The notes under the pieces: generated by a model
The model's database searches: none
The model's input: only the letters and a program-made list of their open reading frames with translations
Told to the model about the DNA's origin: nothing
Position numbers and translations under genes: made by a program
From: Salegentibacter mishustinae
Lineage (GTDB): Bacteria; Bacteroidota; Bacteroidia; Flavobacteriales; Flavobacteriaceae
NCBI RefSeq assembly: GCF_002900095.1
Contig: NZ_LLKN01000002.1
Location: 2,418,001 to 2,482,000, forward strand
Length of the DNA stretch: 64,000 nt
Reading direction: 5' to 3'
Shown: positions 1 through 8,582 of the stretch, in pieces
How the letters are laid out: each line of letters begins with the position of its first letter
How positions within the stretch are numbered: position 1 is the stretch's first letter

Positions 1-299
1 GGGTTTAAAAGTTTGATCAAAGAGATCCCTCTCACGTATGTTGAAAATATTAGGTCGTAACCAAGTGAAATTTCCTCGTGAAATGCTTTTAGCAAACTCA
101 CGTTTCTTTTTAAAAGATTAGCCTCTCTGCTAACGTATTTAACTTTAACGGCTGGTAACTCTATTTTGGGTAAATTATAATCCCAACCTAAGTAGGTAAT
201 ATCGAAGATTGAAGTTGAATATTGGCAATATTTAAGTAAAGTGGTAGAATATCCAAATTGATCTGAAGCCATTATAAGTACCTTCTTTTTATTTCTCAC
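1..299 (-). CDS. Glycosyltransferase, N-terminal part (cut by left edge)
   Basis: The minus strand is open from a GTG at 299 to the left edge, about 99 codons. It begins VRNKKKVLIMASDQFGY, a hydrophobic first beta-strand followed by a loop as in GT-B glycosyltransferases, and later reads YDLIFSTYVRGISLIKL. It lies 52 bp downstream of the GT14 gene and ends the visible exopolysaccharide operon, so a sugar transferase for repeat-unit assembly is the likely role. The acceptor and donor sites are outside the window, so the family (GT4-like) is inferred only from fold-like sequence and context. An in-frame stop lies 12 codons upstream of the GTG; an alternative start is the ATG at 272. Confidence 0.6.
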   Translation of the reverse strand, partial: MRNKKKVLIMASDQFGYSTTLLKYCQYSTSIFDITYLGWDYNLPKIELPAVKVKYVSREANLLKRNVSLLKAFHEEISLGYDLIFSTYVRGISLIKLLN

Positions 300-351
300 A
301 GTAAGTTCAGCTTTTTTAAATATTACAGGTTTCTAAAGCCTTAAATTATGA

Positions 352-1314
352 TCAATAGGATTGAAAGTTGATTTTCCTATCAAGTTCATCTAGAATAAAG
401 CTTCCTAATCTGGTGTCAAATTTCCTGGCAAATAGGTAATGGTCATTCAAAGTCAATAATTCTTGCAAATCTTCTTTAGTGTGGAATAGAACAGGACCAC
501 TATCATCGTCTCTTTTCCTTTCCCAGTTGGTGTAAGTAGTACTTTCTGCAATTTCACGAGGTTGCTTTATTAGATTGACAATACTTTGAAATAAAATCTC
601 ATCGGCTACATGAGTATACTCATGATAGTCTAAAAATTCAGGATGTTCATTTATGTATTTCAGTAATTCACCTACCGTTTCAATAGGAAGGGCCCAAAAA
701 GCTGAGCCTCCAACCGGCTCAATGTAAGATGGGTGCAATCTCCTGGATTTAAAGAAGGTTTGTATAACTTTAGCTAAACCCAGCTGTTTAATTAAATAAA
801 AAGATTTTTTAAAATTCCTGAAAGTAAAACACCGCTTATCAGCTAATGGAAAAATTCCGGTAAAAACGCGTTGGTTATTAGGAAAATGAAAATTGTAACG
901 CTCTAATCTAGTTCTCCATTCCGGCCAAATATCAGCCATTTTGTATATAGAAATAAAATTTTTGCCATAATGATTTTTTAAATAATTATAGATATAATTA
1001 TTATCCTTAAGCGGATAATCCTGGCCGGATAGAGATAGACAATAAGCATTTGTTTTTACTTTTTCATAAGCTTTTTTTAATAAAGTGATTAGAACCTTAC
1101 ATCCGTTAATATCGCTCCAGGGAGTAAACAGTCGGTCTTCATTTTGGAGAAAATAAACATTGCTTAAACCAGACAAACCTTTAGAGAAAGCCGAAATATC
1201 GACTGCTTTATCTATATGAATAAAAAAATTGACATTCCTGGAATCCAGTCGCATTACTAATCGGTACAACTGTTCAGGATTCTTATGGGCAAGTATTAAA
1301 TAATTGATAACCAA
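352..1314 (-). CDS. GT14 family glycosyltransferase (core-2/I-branching enzyme-like)
   Basis: This 320-residue protein has the marks of the GT14 beta-1,6-N-acetylglucosaminyltransferase/xylosyltransferase family (PF02485): an N-terminal NYLILAHKNPEQL strand, LSLSGQDYPL near residues 93-102, PVGGSAFWALP near 200 and HVADEILFQ near 240. No signal peptide or membrane segment is visible, so it is probably cytosolic or peripheral, adding a branch sugar to the lipid-linked repeat unit. The start is TTG: an in-frame stop lies a few codons upstream, and the next ATG (codon 21) would delete the conserved first strand. It follows the GT2 gene after a 294-bp gap, unusually large for this operon, so it may have its own promoter. 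Donor and acceptor cannot be read from sequence. Confidence 0.85.
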   Translation of the reverse strand: MVINYLILAHKNPEQLYRLVMRLDSRNVNFFIHIDKAVDISAFSKGLSGLSNVYFLQNEDRLFTPWSDINGCKVLITLLKKAYEKVKTNAYCLSLSGQDYPLKDNNYIYNYLKNHYGKNFISIYKMADIWPEWRTRLERYNFHFPNNQRVFTGIFPLADKRCFTFRNFKKSFYLIKQLGLAKVIQTFFKSRRLHPSYIEPVGGSAFWALPIETVGELLKYINEHPEFLDYHEYTHVADEILFQSIVNLIKQPREIAESTTYTNWERKRDDDSGPVLFHTKEDLQELLTLNDHYLFARKFDTRLGSFILDELDRKINFQSY

Positions 1315-1608
1315 GTCAGGTAATTTTATTATTTATATATATTTATTTAGAGTGCATGGCACTACTTTCTGTAATATTTGAAACCCTTATTTTTTTGGTG
1401 ATTGGCGCAATAAATGATTGTTCAATTATTTATGCCTATCTCGTCTTCTCTTTTTTAATAGACTGGAAACAAAAAGAAGTAAGCTAGTATGAATCATCTA
1501 TTCACTAGAAAATTCTACATTGAAATTAAATTCTGAGTAAAAAAGTAGGTGAATACATTTGTATCTATAGGTTTAATACTCTGCTTCCATCGAACATTTT
1601 AAGATTTT
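1315..1608. other. Gene-poor gap inside the exopolysaccharide locus
   Basis: A 294-bp, very AT-rich stretch between two genes of the minus-strand operon. It has no recognisable gene, hairpin terminator or clear TAnnTTTG promoter. A 43-codon open frame on the opposite strand (1356-1487) encodes a hydrophobic peptide starting MALLSVIFETLIFLV. With no homology evidence it may be chance in AT-rich DNA. Confidence 0.5.
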
Positions 1609-2658
1609 TTAAGTCAGCTTAAATTCAAACTTATCGTATTTCAAAGCACATCTAACTGCCAACTTAGAATAGTCTTTAGGATTTATTATCCATTTATTTT
1701 TTAAAGATTTTCGAACAAAAAACCACAAAGTTTTTAAACCAAAAGAAGAGGCTTTTTTAGAGAGAAAAAAGAATTGTTCTGTAATAATATGATTGAATAC
1801 TTTCCTGTTGTATTCTCTTTTTAAATCATTTTTAAGCTTTAAACTCTCTAACCAATAATAGCAAGCTTCATATTCAGAAAATTTAGAAAGAATCTTACTT
1901 GAACAAATGTCGTGATGAAGGCGCAGTTGCTCTTCAGTTGCTATAATATCTAAGCTGGCTAATGCTTTTTTATAAACTGTTTTTAAAATATTAAAAGTCT
2001 GCTCTTCCTGGTCTTCAAAAGTTTTCATAATACTCGTTTCAGAATCTCTATACCGGTATAAAATCTCCTGTATATTAGAAAATTTCAAATGCCTCGAGCA
2101 ATTAAATATAAAATCGTAATCCTCACTTATTTTAAGGCTTTCATTATATCTCAATCCATACTTTCTTATTTCGGCTAATCTCAACATCGCGGTAGCATTT
2201 GGAATACTGGCCGGTTTAAATAAAAGCGCTGCTCTAATCTTTTCTGGATTGCTATAAGCTTTTGTTACATAATGAGTTTTAGAGTCTTTGAACCTCGAAA
2301 GCCAGGTCCCACATCCTCCAAAATCCGGATTATGTTGCAGAAAATATATTTGCTTTTCAAACCTTGTAGGTTCATTGAGATCGTCGCTGTCTGTCCAGGC
2401 AATAAATTCACCACGGGCTTCTTGCAAAGCTAGATTGCGGCAATGAGCTATCCCTTTATTCTTTTCAAGATCAATCAGCCTAATTCGTGGGTCTGTATAA
2501 GAAGAAATTATTTCTAAGGTATGGTCTAATGACCCATCATTAATTATTAATAATTCAAAATCTTCAAATGTTTGATTAAGAACACTATTAATAGCTTCCC
2601 CAATATGCTTCTCTGCATTATATGTAGGCATGGCTACTGTTAAAATAGGATTGCTCAT
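1609..2658 (-). CDS. Family 2 glycosyltransferase
   Basis: A 349-residue GT2 (GT-A fold) enzyme. The N-terminus shows the family pattern ILTVAMPTYNAEKHI, then IINDGSLDHT near residue 40 and the metal/nucleotide-sugar motif D90-S-D-D93. The C-terminal half has no recognisable domain and no membrane segments. It probably transfers one sugar from a nucleotide donor to the undecaprenyl-linked repeat unit at the inner face of the cytoplasmic membrane. Its start codon overlaps the stop of the upstream polymerase gene by 4 bp, so the two are translationally coupled. Donor sugar and linkage are unknown. Confidence 0.88.
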   Translation of the reverse strand: MSNPILTVAMPTYNAEKHIGEAINSVLNQTFEDFELLIINDGSLDHTLEIISSYTDPRIRLIDLEKNKGIAHCRNLALQEARGEFIAWTDSDDLNEPTRFEKQIYFLQHNPDFGGCGTWLSRFKDSKTHYVTKAYSNPEKIRAALLFKPASIPNATAMLRLAEIRKYGLRYNESLKISEDYDFIFNCSRHLKFSNIQEILYRYRDSETSIMKTFEDQEEQTFNILKTVYKKALASLDIIATEEQLRLHHDICSSKILSKFSEYEACYYWLESLKLKNDLKREYNRKVFNHIITEQFFFLSKKASSFGLKTLWFFVRKSLKNKWIINPKDYSKLAVRCALKYDKFEFKLT

Positions 2659-3902
2659 TCGGAAACAAGTATTTCTCTGTCTAATTCTTTCTCAGACTCT
2701 TGCAGTTGGAGGTTATTCTCCTCTTGCTCTAAATAGACAGCTTGGTACATATAAAGCACATACACTGTAATAATTAAATAATGATAGTGGTAAGTGGTAT
2801 ACCAGGTTAAACTGGTTAGTAGCATAAACCACAAATAATATTTTAAATATTGAAATTGCTCTGGAAGCGGAATTATAAAACTTTTTATAAAAATAAGGAA
2901 GTAGGCCAAAATTGCCAGCACGCCAAACATCACATAAACTGCTATTATCCCCACATCAGATAAGAAGTATTCCTGGCTTACTCCTAAACTATCTACATAA
3001 AGACCAAAATTAGAAACTCCAAAATATGGCGCTCCGTTTCCTAGAAGTTGAGTCACCAAATTGGGCGAGAAGTCGCTTAAAAAATACTCTCCAGCCAGAA
3101 CACGAATATAGTTGGTGCCTAACCTGGCATCACTCCGTGTAGAATCAATTAGTCCCTCAATAATTGGATGATCAACATTCTGTAGGAATATTATAAGTGC
3201 AAGAAAAGAACCGAAGATTAGTACTTTTTTGGAGAGACTTATAGACCTTATAGCGTGATATAGATAGATTAAGAGTATTCCAGCTATAAATTGTCTGGTT
3301 ACCTGCATTACAGGGATTACAATCCCAGCTATAGTTAAGAGAAGCCAAAACCACCTATTTTTTTCCTGGGATGTTAATTTATTAATTGCGATAAAACTGG
3401 TTAAAACAAAAACTCCTCCTCCCGGAAATATAATTCTCATAATTCCACGAGATACGAGAAATTCCTCTCCCCATAAAGGCTTTCCAAAAAATACCGTTGG
3501 ACTATTTATGAACTCAAAAGCATATAAGAAAATATATAGTACTCCATAAATTACAATTATTTTTTCCAGAAGATCTACTGGAAACCTACTATGCAGTAGA
3601 TAAAAAAAGAACAAGAAAATTAAATAAGGTGCTATTGCTATTAGGCTATCTAATAAACTTTGATCCCAGTATAATCCTGCCATAATTATAGAAATAAACA
3701 TAGACACCAATAATAGTTGTACGGGAAAGACAAAACCTTTATTGGGTGGAAGTACATAGGGTACAGATATTATTACAGTAATAATTAGTGTTAAGAACAA
3801 CAAATAATTAAGAATACTGTCGTTTAAAAAACGTGCATCAAAAAATTTAAATGATATTATTACCAGCAGGAAAACAAAGGCTATTTCAAGTTGTCTTCTC
3901 AT
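2655..3902 (-). CDS. O-antigen/exopolysaccharide polymerase (Wzy-like)
   Basis: A 415-residue integral membrane protein with about ten hydrophobic helices from residue 8 to 390 and a longer polar loop near 250-300. This layout is typical of Wzy/O-antigen-ligase-like polymerases, which are poorly conserved and recognised mostly by topology and context. The C-terminal 25 residues are acidic and cytoplasmic. It sits between the flippase and the first GT2 gene and overlaps both neighbours by 4 bp. Predicted role: polymerisation of flipped undecaprenyl-diphosphate repeat units on the periplasmic side. An O-antigen ligase-type protein of the same fold is the main alternative. Confidence 0.72.
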   Translation of the reverse strand: MRRQLEIAFVFLLVIISFKFFDARFLNDSILNYLLFLTLIITVIISVPYVLPPNKGFVFPVQLLLVSMFISIIMAGLYWDQSLLDSLIAIAPYLIFLFFFYLLHSRFPVDLLEKIIVIYGVLYIFLYAFEFINSPTVFFGKPLWGEEFLVSRGIMRIIFPGGGVFVLTSFIAINKLTSQEKNRWFWLLLTIAGIVIPVMQVTRQFIAGILLIYLYHAIRSISLSKKVLIFGSFLALIIFLQNVDHPIIEGLIDSTRSDARLGTNYIRVLAGEYFLSDFSPNLVTQLLGNGAPYFGVSNFGLYVDSLGVSQEYFLSDVGIIAVYVMFGVLAILAYFLIFIKSFIIPLPEQFQYLKYYLWFMLLTSLTWYTTYHYHYLIITVYVLYMYQAVYLEQEENNLQLQESEKELDREILVSE

Positions 3903-5302
3903 TTAACAAATAAAGGCTTATAAAGTTTAAAAGAATAAGGGAGTAAAAGGCCTAAAACAGCCAGGCATATTATTAGTTTATAAATTAGCGAAATATCTGC
4001 AGTTAGGTAAAAGGAAATTATAAATAGACTTATTGCGAGCAACCAAATATGAAGGTCGTATTTGATCTTTATATTCAGGGATTTTTTAAAAGTAAGCCAT
4101 ACATAAATCAAACATGCTCCATAAGAAATCACATAGCCGTAAGAAATACCAAGGGCTCCATATTTACTGCTATAAAAAAGTACAGGTGTACAAATTAGAA
4201 AGTAAACAATACTAAATCTTAAAATAAGTTTTTCGCGATTTGCCGCACCTAACACTACTCCCACCAAACTATCTACCGATGTGAAGAACAAATACCACAC
4301 CTGCATCTGGCAAACCTTTATAGCTGGTGTATAATCATCTGGAAATAATAAAATGACTATCTCTTTAGAAAAAAGAGTAAATATAAAACAGATGAGCATA
4401 GACGCCATCATATACACTCCAAAGCCAATGGATAAATAACGATAAAATTTCTCCCTATTTTTGCTCCACATTGCCGATAAATTTGGAAATATGGCACTTA
4501 AAGACATTCCTACTACCAGGGAAATTGGACCTAATAATCTTTCTGAGAGATTAAAGTATCCTATTTGAATATTATTGGAGTTTATGTCTAAAAAATTGTT
4601 TGCAAGACTGGTTAAAGGCAATAAAATAAGGATCATTGCAAAATAAGGCCAACTTTCTTTAATAATTTGTTTAGAAGAAACCCTAAAGCTCTGAATCTTT
4701 CCTTTAAATAATTTATAATACTTAATGAAAGCTAAATAAAGTATTCCCTTTATTAGTGTAATTGAAATATAAAGTAAAAAAATGTAGGTAATACTTATGC
4801 CTTTCTCTAGCACAAAGAACACAATCACAAACCATATTACACTGTAAGTAAGATTAATAACCGCCGAGGGCAGCATTTTTTGATTACCGTGAAATATGAG
4901 TTCAAATAAATTCGCAAAGCAGCTAAAAAGCGAGAAAATAAAAATTAAAAAAAGATTGTTGAAAGATAAGCTTCCGAAGTAATGATTGTAAACATAGTAG
5001 ATAAGAGAGAGGGCTATAATGGCTAGCACCCTTAAAATTGCCCCATTCCACAATAAATCATTAGTATGCGATGGGTCTCGGGCAATTGTTCTTATAACAA
5101 TATTTCTATTTCCTAAATCTCCAATTCTTAACAAGAGCATACCTTGAGCTATTAGGAATGTAAAAAGGCCATAATCATCAGGATTTAAAATACTGGTGAT
5201 TTTAAGAACCGTAACCAGACTTATTAGTTGAGCTATGATAGTGCCTATGGTTAGATAGGAAAAATTTTTAAACACTATATTACCCAGGATTTTTTTTATC
5301 AT
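3899..5302 (-). CDS. Oligosaccharide flippase (Wzx-like, MOP superfamily)
   Basis: A 467-residue polytopic protein with 12-14 predicted membrane helices. It starts with the flippase-type signature FKNFSYLTIGTIIAQLISL and contains paired helices throughout, as in polysaccharide_synt proteins (PF01943/PF13440). It would move the lipid-linked repeat unit across the cytoplasmic membrane. Its stop overlaps the start of the Wzy-like gene by 4 bp, and it lies 87 bp downstream of the co-polymerase. With Wzx, Wzy, co-polymerase and export protein all present, the locus uses the Wzx/Wzy-dependent route rather than an ABC transporter or synthase. Confidence 0.85.
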   Translation of the reverse strand: MIKKILGNIVFKNFSYLTIGTIIAQLISLVTVLKITSILNPDDYGLFTFLIAQGMLLLRIGDLGNRNIVIRTIARDPSHTNDLLWNGAILRVLAIIALSLIYYVYNHYFGSLSFNNLFLIFIFSLFSCFANLFELIFHGNQKMLPSAVINLTYSVIWFVIVFFVLEKGISITYIFLLYISITLIKGILYLAFIKYYKLFKGKIQSFRVSSKQIIKESWPYFAMILILLPLTSLANNFLDINSNNIQIGYFNLSERLLGPISLVVGMSLSAIFPNLSAMWSKNREKFYRYLSIGFGVYMMASMLICFIFTLFSKEIVILLFPDDYTPAIKVCQMQVWYLFFTSVDSLVGVVLGAANREKLILRFSIVYFLICTPVLFYSSKYGALGISYGYVISYGACLIYVWLTFKKSLNIKIKYDLHIWLLAISLFIISFYLTADISLIYKLIICLAVLGLLLPYSFKLYKPLFVK

Positions 5303-5389
5303 TTGATAAAACCAAAAATCAACCTTCTAGCTATTATTCTTTAAAGGTTTCTTTAATTAGAAATATTCATTATATACTATTGTTTTAAA

Positions 5390-7702
5390 TCATTGTTTAG
5401 CATATGAAGCCATTCTATGTTTTAGATCATAGCCATAGCCGTAATCGGTCTTTATCATCCCACGGTTTTTTAACCCATTAAAAACAATAGAAACATTTTT
5501 AAGCGATTGTAAACCCGCAGATTCATCAAGTCTTTTAAGTGACTCCTTAGAAGTATGACCGTGTCTTATAATTAATAAAGTTTTCTCACTAAACTCGGCA
5601 ATGAGATTTACCTCGGCTAAAATATTTACCGGAGCTGCATCAATTACAACATACTCAAAATCATCAGATAGAGAATCCATTAGGAACTCTAATTTTCCAT
5701 TCAATAAAATCTCAGTATAATCATCTCCTTTAGCTCCTGTAGCTATTACAAATAAATTTGAATTCACTCCAGAGGGATGTATAATTTCATCGTAAGTTAC
5801 TTCTCCCTTTAGTAAGCCAATAATTCCATTAGAGCCAGAAAGATTAAATAAATCTGAGGTTTTATGTTTTCTGAAATCCATGTCTACCAGAACCACCTTC
5901 TTCCCGGTTTGGGCCAAACTAAAAGCAAGATTAGAACTCACAAAGCTCTTTCCTTCACCTGAAATTCCTGAGGTTACTAATATTCTTTTATTCTCAATAT
6001 CGCGCCTATATAATCCAAGCCTGGCGCCTAATTGCCTAAACTGTTCAATTAACACAAAGTCCTGTGGTTTAGTAAACCTCCTATTCTTTGAGTTTTTTGA
6101 GTGAAACACCTCAGCTATTACAGGGATACTGGTATACTCCTCAATATCTGATCTATATAAAACCTTCCCGCTTAGAATCTCCTTTCCTTTTACGTAGCCA
6201 GTACCAACACCCACAGCAAGTAAAATAGCAATTAGGTATGTAAAAAGTGGCTTAGGACTTACCGGATCAATTGAGGCCTCAGCTTTATCGATCATCGCAC
6301 TATTTTCATTTGTAGGAACATTTGCCAGGGCTGCTTCTTCTCTCTTTTGAAGAAGATATGAGAACAAATTATTCTTAATTGTCTTTCGCCTATTTATTTC
6401 CAGGAGTGTTCGTTCCTTTCCAGGGATATTACGCAGAGTCGAATTGAACCTCCTATTATTAGAATTTAAATTAGCTAACCTTGACTGTAAATTCTGCTTC
6501 TGGCTTTTTACATTCTCTAATATACTTGGTCTAATTTTAGAAATTTGATTAGAAATAGAAGTTAGAACCGGATTGTTCTCTGCCGTGGTTCTCTTCAATC
6601 TTTCATACTCTACCTCAAGATTATATAGCTTCTCTATAAGCTGTGATAAAATTGGATCGCTAATACCAAGAGTTGAAGGAACCATACCTCCTGCGCTACC
6701 TTTAGATATTACATAATTTTCCACGTTGTTTAATACCGCTAGCTGAAGTTCAAGTTCTGAAATTTGTTTGTCATTTTCCCCTACATCTTGTAGGTATAAT
6801 CTCCCCTGTTCACTTAAATCAACAACGCCCTGATTAGACTTATATTCCTGAATGTTATATTCAAGTTCATCTAATTCCGCTTCCACATTTTCAATCCTCT
6901 CATCAATAAAGGTCATCGTACTTGCAGCAAGCTCATTTTGATCTTTAATTATCTTTCGATTATATTCCAGAATTAATCGGTTTAAAATGTTTTCAGCTCT
7001 TTCAGGCACCGCATCCCTAATAGTTAAATTAACTACAGATGAAAGCTTATTAGAAGTACTTATATCTAATTCGTCAATCAATTCAGAAGAAATCATTTTA
7101 GGGTTCAATAAATAAAAGAACAATGGATTACTTGCTTTTTTATTTACATGATCATTTTTTACAAACATGATTGTTTGTCCCGCTGAAAACTCAAACCACT
7201 CATTTAGTGAATATTCCTTACCTGAAAAAATAACCTTTTCATCGTTAGCATTATATTTAAAAAAATGCTTTTCTGGTTCGTCCTCAGAGAGACTAATTTT
7301 ATTGGGATCTTCAACTATCACCTTAATTGGACTTGAAGTATAAGCTGAAATAGTTTTTATCCCGGCATCTTCATAAATGGGAGCATAAAGATTTAAGTCC
7401 CTAACTACTGCCTTCATTAAATCTCTGGACTTTAGAACTTCAATTTCATTTTCTACAATTTTCTTTGAATCAAAAGGATTTATACTTTCCATTATCTTAG
7501 AATCATCTACTCCTTTTTCCTCATCTTTTATCATAATTGAAGCTGAAGCCTCATAAATAGGGGTAGCATATTTTAAATATCCCCAGGCCGCTAAAATACA
7601 AACCACAACAAGTACTAAGAATAGAGGCCAAAAAGGAAAAAATGTTTTTATGATATACCTGAAAAGATTATCCTCTTTTCCGGTTTTAGAATTATACTTC
7701 AT
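5390..7702 (-). CDS. Polysaccharide co-polymerase with tyrosine autokinase domain (Wzc-like)
   Basis: A 770-residue fusion of a Wzz chain-length domain and a BY-kinase (PCP-2a type). A first membrane helix lies at about 23-42, a long periplasmic region follows with coiled coil at 255-460, and a second helix lies at 486-504. The cytoplasmic kinase has Walker A GISGEGKS at 579-586, Walker A' VVLVDMDFRK at 603-612 and Walker B VVIDAAP at 685-691. The C-terminal tail carries tyrosines 754, 756, 758 and 767, the usual autophosphorylation cluster. It controls polymer length and couples polymerisation to the export channel encoded just upstream (15 bp). No partner low-molecular-weight tyrosine phosphatase gene is visible in the window. 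Confidence 0.93.
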   Translation of the reverse strand: MKYNSKTGKEDNLFRYIIKTFFPFWPLFLVLVVVCILAAWGYLKYATPIYEASASIMIKDEEKGVDDSKIMESINPFDSKKIVENEIEVLKSRDLMKAVVRDLNLYAPIYEDAGIKTISAYTSSPIKVIVEDPNKISLSEDEPEKHFFKYNANDEKVIFSGKEYSLNEWFEFSAGQTIMFVKNDHVNKKASNPLFFYLLNPKMISSELIDELDISTSNKLSSVVNLTIRDAVPERAENILNRLILEYNRKIIKDQNELAASTMTFIDERIENVEAELDELEYNIQEYKSNQGVVDLSEQGRLYLQDVGENDKQISELELQLAVLNNVENYVISKGSAGGMVPSTLGISDPILSQLIEKLYNLEVEYERLKRTTAENNPVLTSISNQISKIRPSILENVKSQKQNLQSRLANLNSNNRRFNSTLRNIPGKERTLLEINRRKTIKNNLFSYLLQKREEAALANVPTNENSAMIDKAEASIDPVSPKPLFTYLIAILLAVGVGTGYVKGKEILSGKVLYRSDIEEYTSIPVIAEVFHSKNSKNRRFTKPQDFVLIEQFRQLGARLGLYRRDIENKRILVTSGISGEGKSFVSSNLAFSLAQTGKKVVLVDMDFRKHKTSDLFNLSGSNGIIGLLKGEVTYDEIIHPSGVNSNLFVIATGAKGDDYTEILLNGKLEFLMDSLSDDFEYVVIDAAPVNILAEVNLIAEFSEKTLLIIRHGHTSKESLKRLDESAGLQSLKNVSIVFNGLKNRGMIKTDYGYGYDLKHRMASYAKQ

Positions 7703-7717
7703 GTCTTTACTATTTAA

Positions 7718-8542
7718 TTACAGGAACCTGTCAAAGGCGATGACAGCTAGAGAAAGAGAACTAATAATAATAGGCAACCATTGATTGACCCTGCTTGTAG
7801 AAGCTACTTTAGATTTATTAGCTTCAACATAGATAATATCATTAGACTTAAGGTTATAATATGGAGAGGTAAATATTTCGTCTGAAGTTAGATCAAGCCT
7901 AACCAGCTTTTTTACATTATCTTCTTCCCTAATTAATAGAATGTTATCGCGTTTGGCGTATACCGTAAGATCACCGGCTAAGCCCAAAGCCTCCAATAAT
8001 GTTACCTTCTCGCTGGGAATTGTTAATACCGAAGGATCTTTTACTTCTCCCAATACTGAAACCCTGTAGTTTAGATATCTAATATCTACTATTGGTTCTA
8101 ATAAAAGCTTGCGGTCTACTAATTCTTTAGTAATTTCTTCCCTTAATTCTTGTTTGGTTTTCCCGGCTGCCTTTAAGGTCCCTAAGAATGGAAATCGAAT
8201 GAAGCCCTCATGGTCTACCAAATATCCCGAAGCTTGAGTAGTAGTTCCGGTAGCTGTTGAAGTTTGAGTTAAAGAAACATTAGAAGCGTTAAAAACTTCG
8301 GTAGCTTCTGGGTTTGGACTGCTAACAGAAATACTTAGCAAATCATTTTCCTTAATTACCGATTCCATGTTTTCAAATCTCGACTTAAATTCAGAATCGG
8401 AAATATCATTAAAATAAGTTGCTTTCTTTACATTAACGCAAGCGCTTAAAGAGATCACTGAGATAAAGATCAGTATTTTTAATCGAAAATTTTTAAAGCT
8501 TCCCCTTGAAGGAAGGAATAAAGGTTTTTTAAAATTTTTCAT
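7718..8542 (-). CDS. Polysaccharide export lipoprotein (Wza/OPX-like)
   Basis: A 274-residue outer-membrane polysaccharide export protein. After an unusually long basic n-region, a hydrophobic stretch ends in lipobox LSAC with Cys35 as the lipidated residue. The Poly_export domain spans about 60-150 (ISVSSPNPEA, YLVDHEGFIRFPFLG) and an SLBB domain about 155-215 (VSVLGEVKDPSVLTIPSEK). A hydrophobic helix at about 252-270 resembles the C-terminal membrane-spanning helix of Wza. It would form the channel that works with the Wzc-like protein encoded 15 bp downstream. It lies 40 bp after the initiating transferase gene, consistent with one operon. Confidence 0.92.
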   Translation of the reverse strand: MKNFKKPLFLPSRGSFKNFRLKILIFISVISLSACVNVKKATYFNDISDSEFKSRFENMESVIKENDLLSISVSSPNPEATEVFNASNVSLTQTSTATGTTTQASGYLVDHEGFIRFPFLGTLKAAGKTKQELREEITKELVDRKLLLEPIVDIRYLNYRVSVLGEVKDPSVLTIPSEKVTLLEALGLAGDLTVYAKRDNILLIREEDNVKKLVRLDLTSDEIFTSPYYNLKSNDIIYVEANKSKVASTSRVNQWLPIIISSLSLAVIAFDRFL

Positions 8543-8582
8543 AGGAGGTGACTAATTTTATTATTAAAATGATTAGCAAAAA

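Noticed and set aside
5880-6104. Other long frames antisense to clear genes
   Set aside because: They lie fully within genes with strong domain evidence on the opposite strand or another frame and show no motifs of their own.
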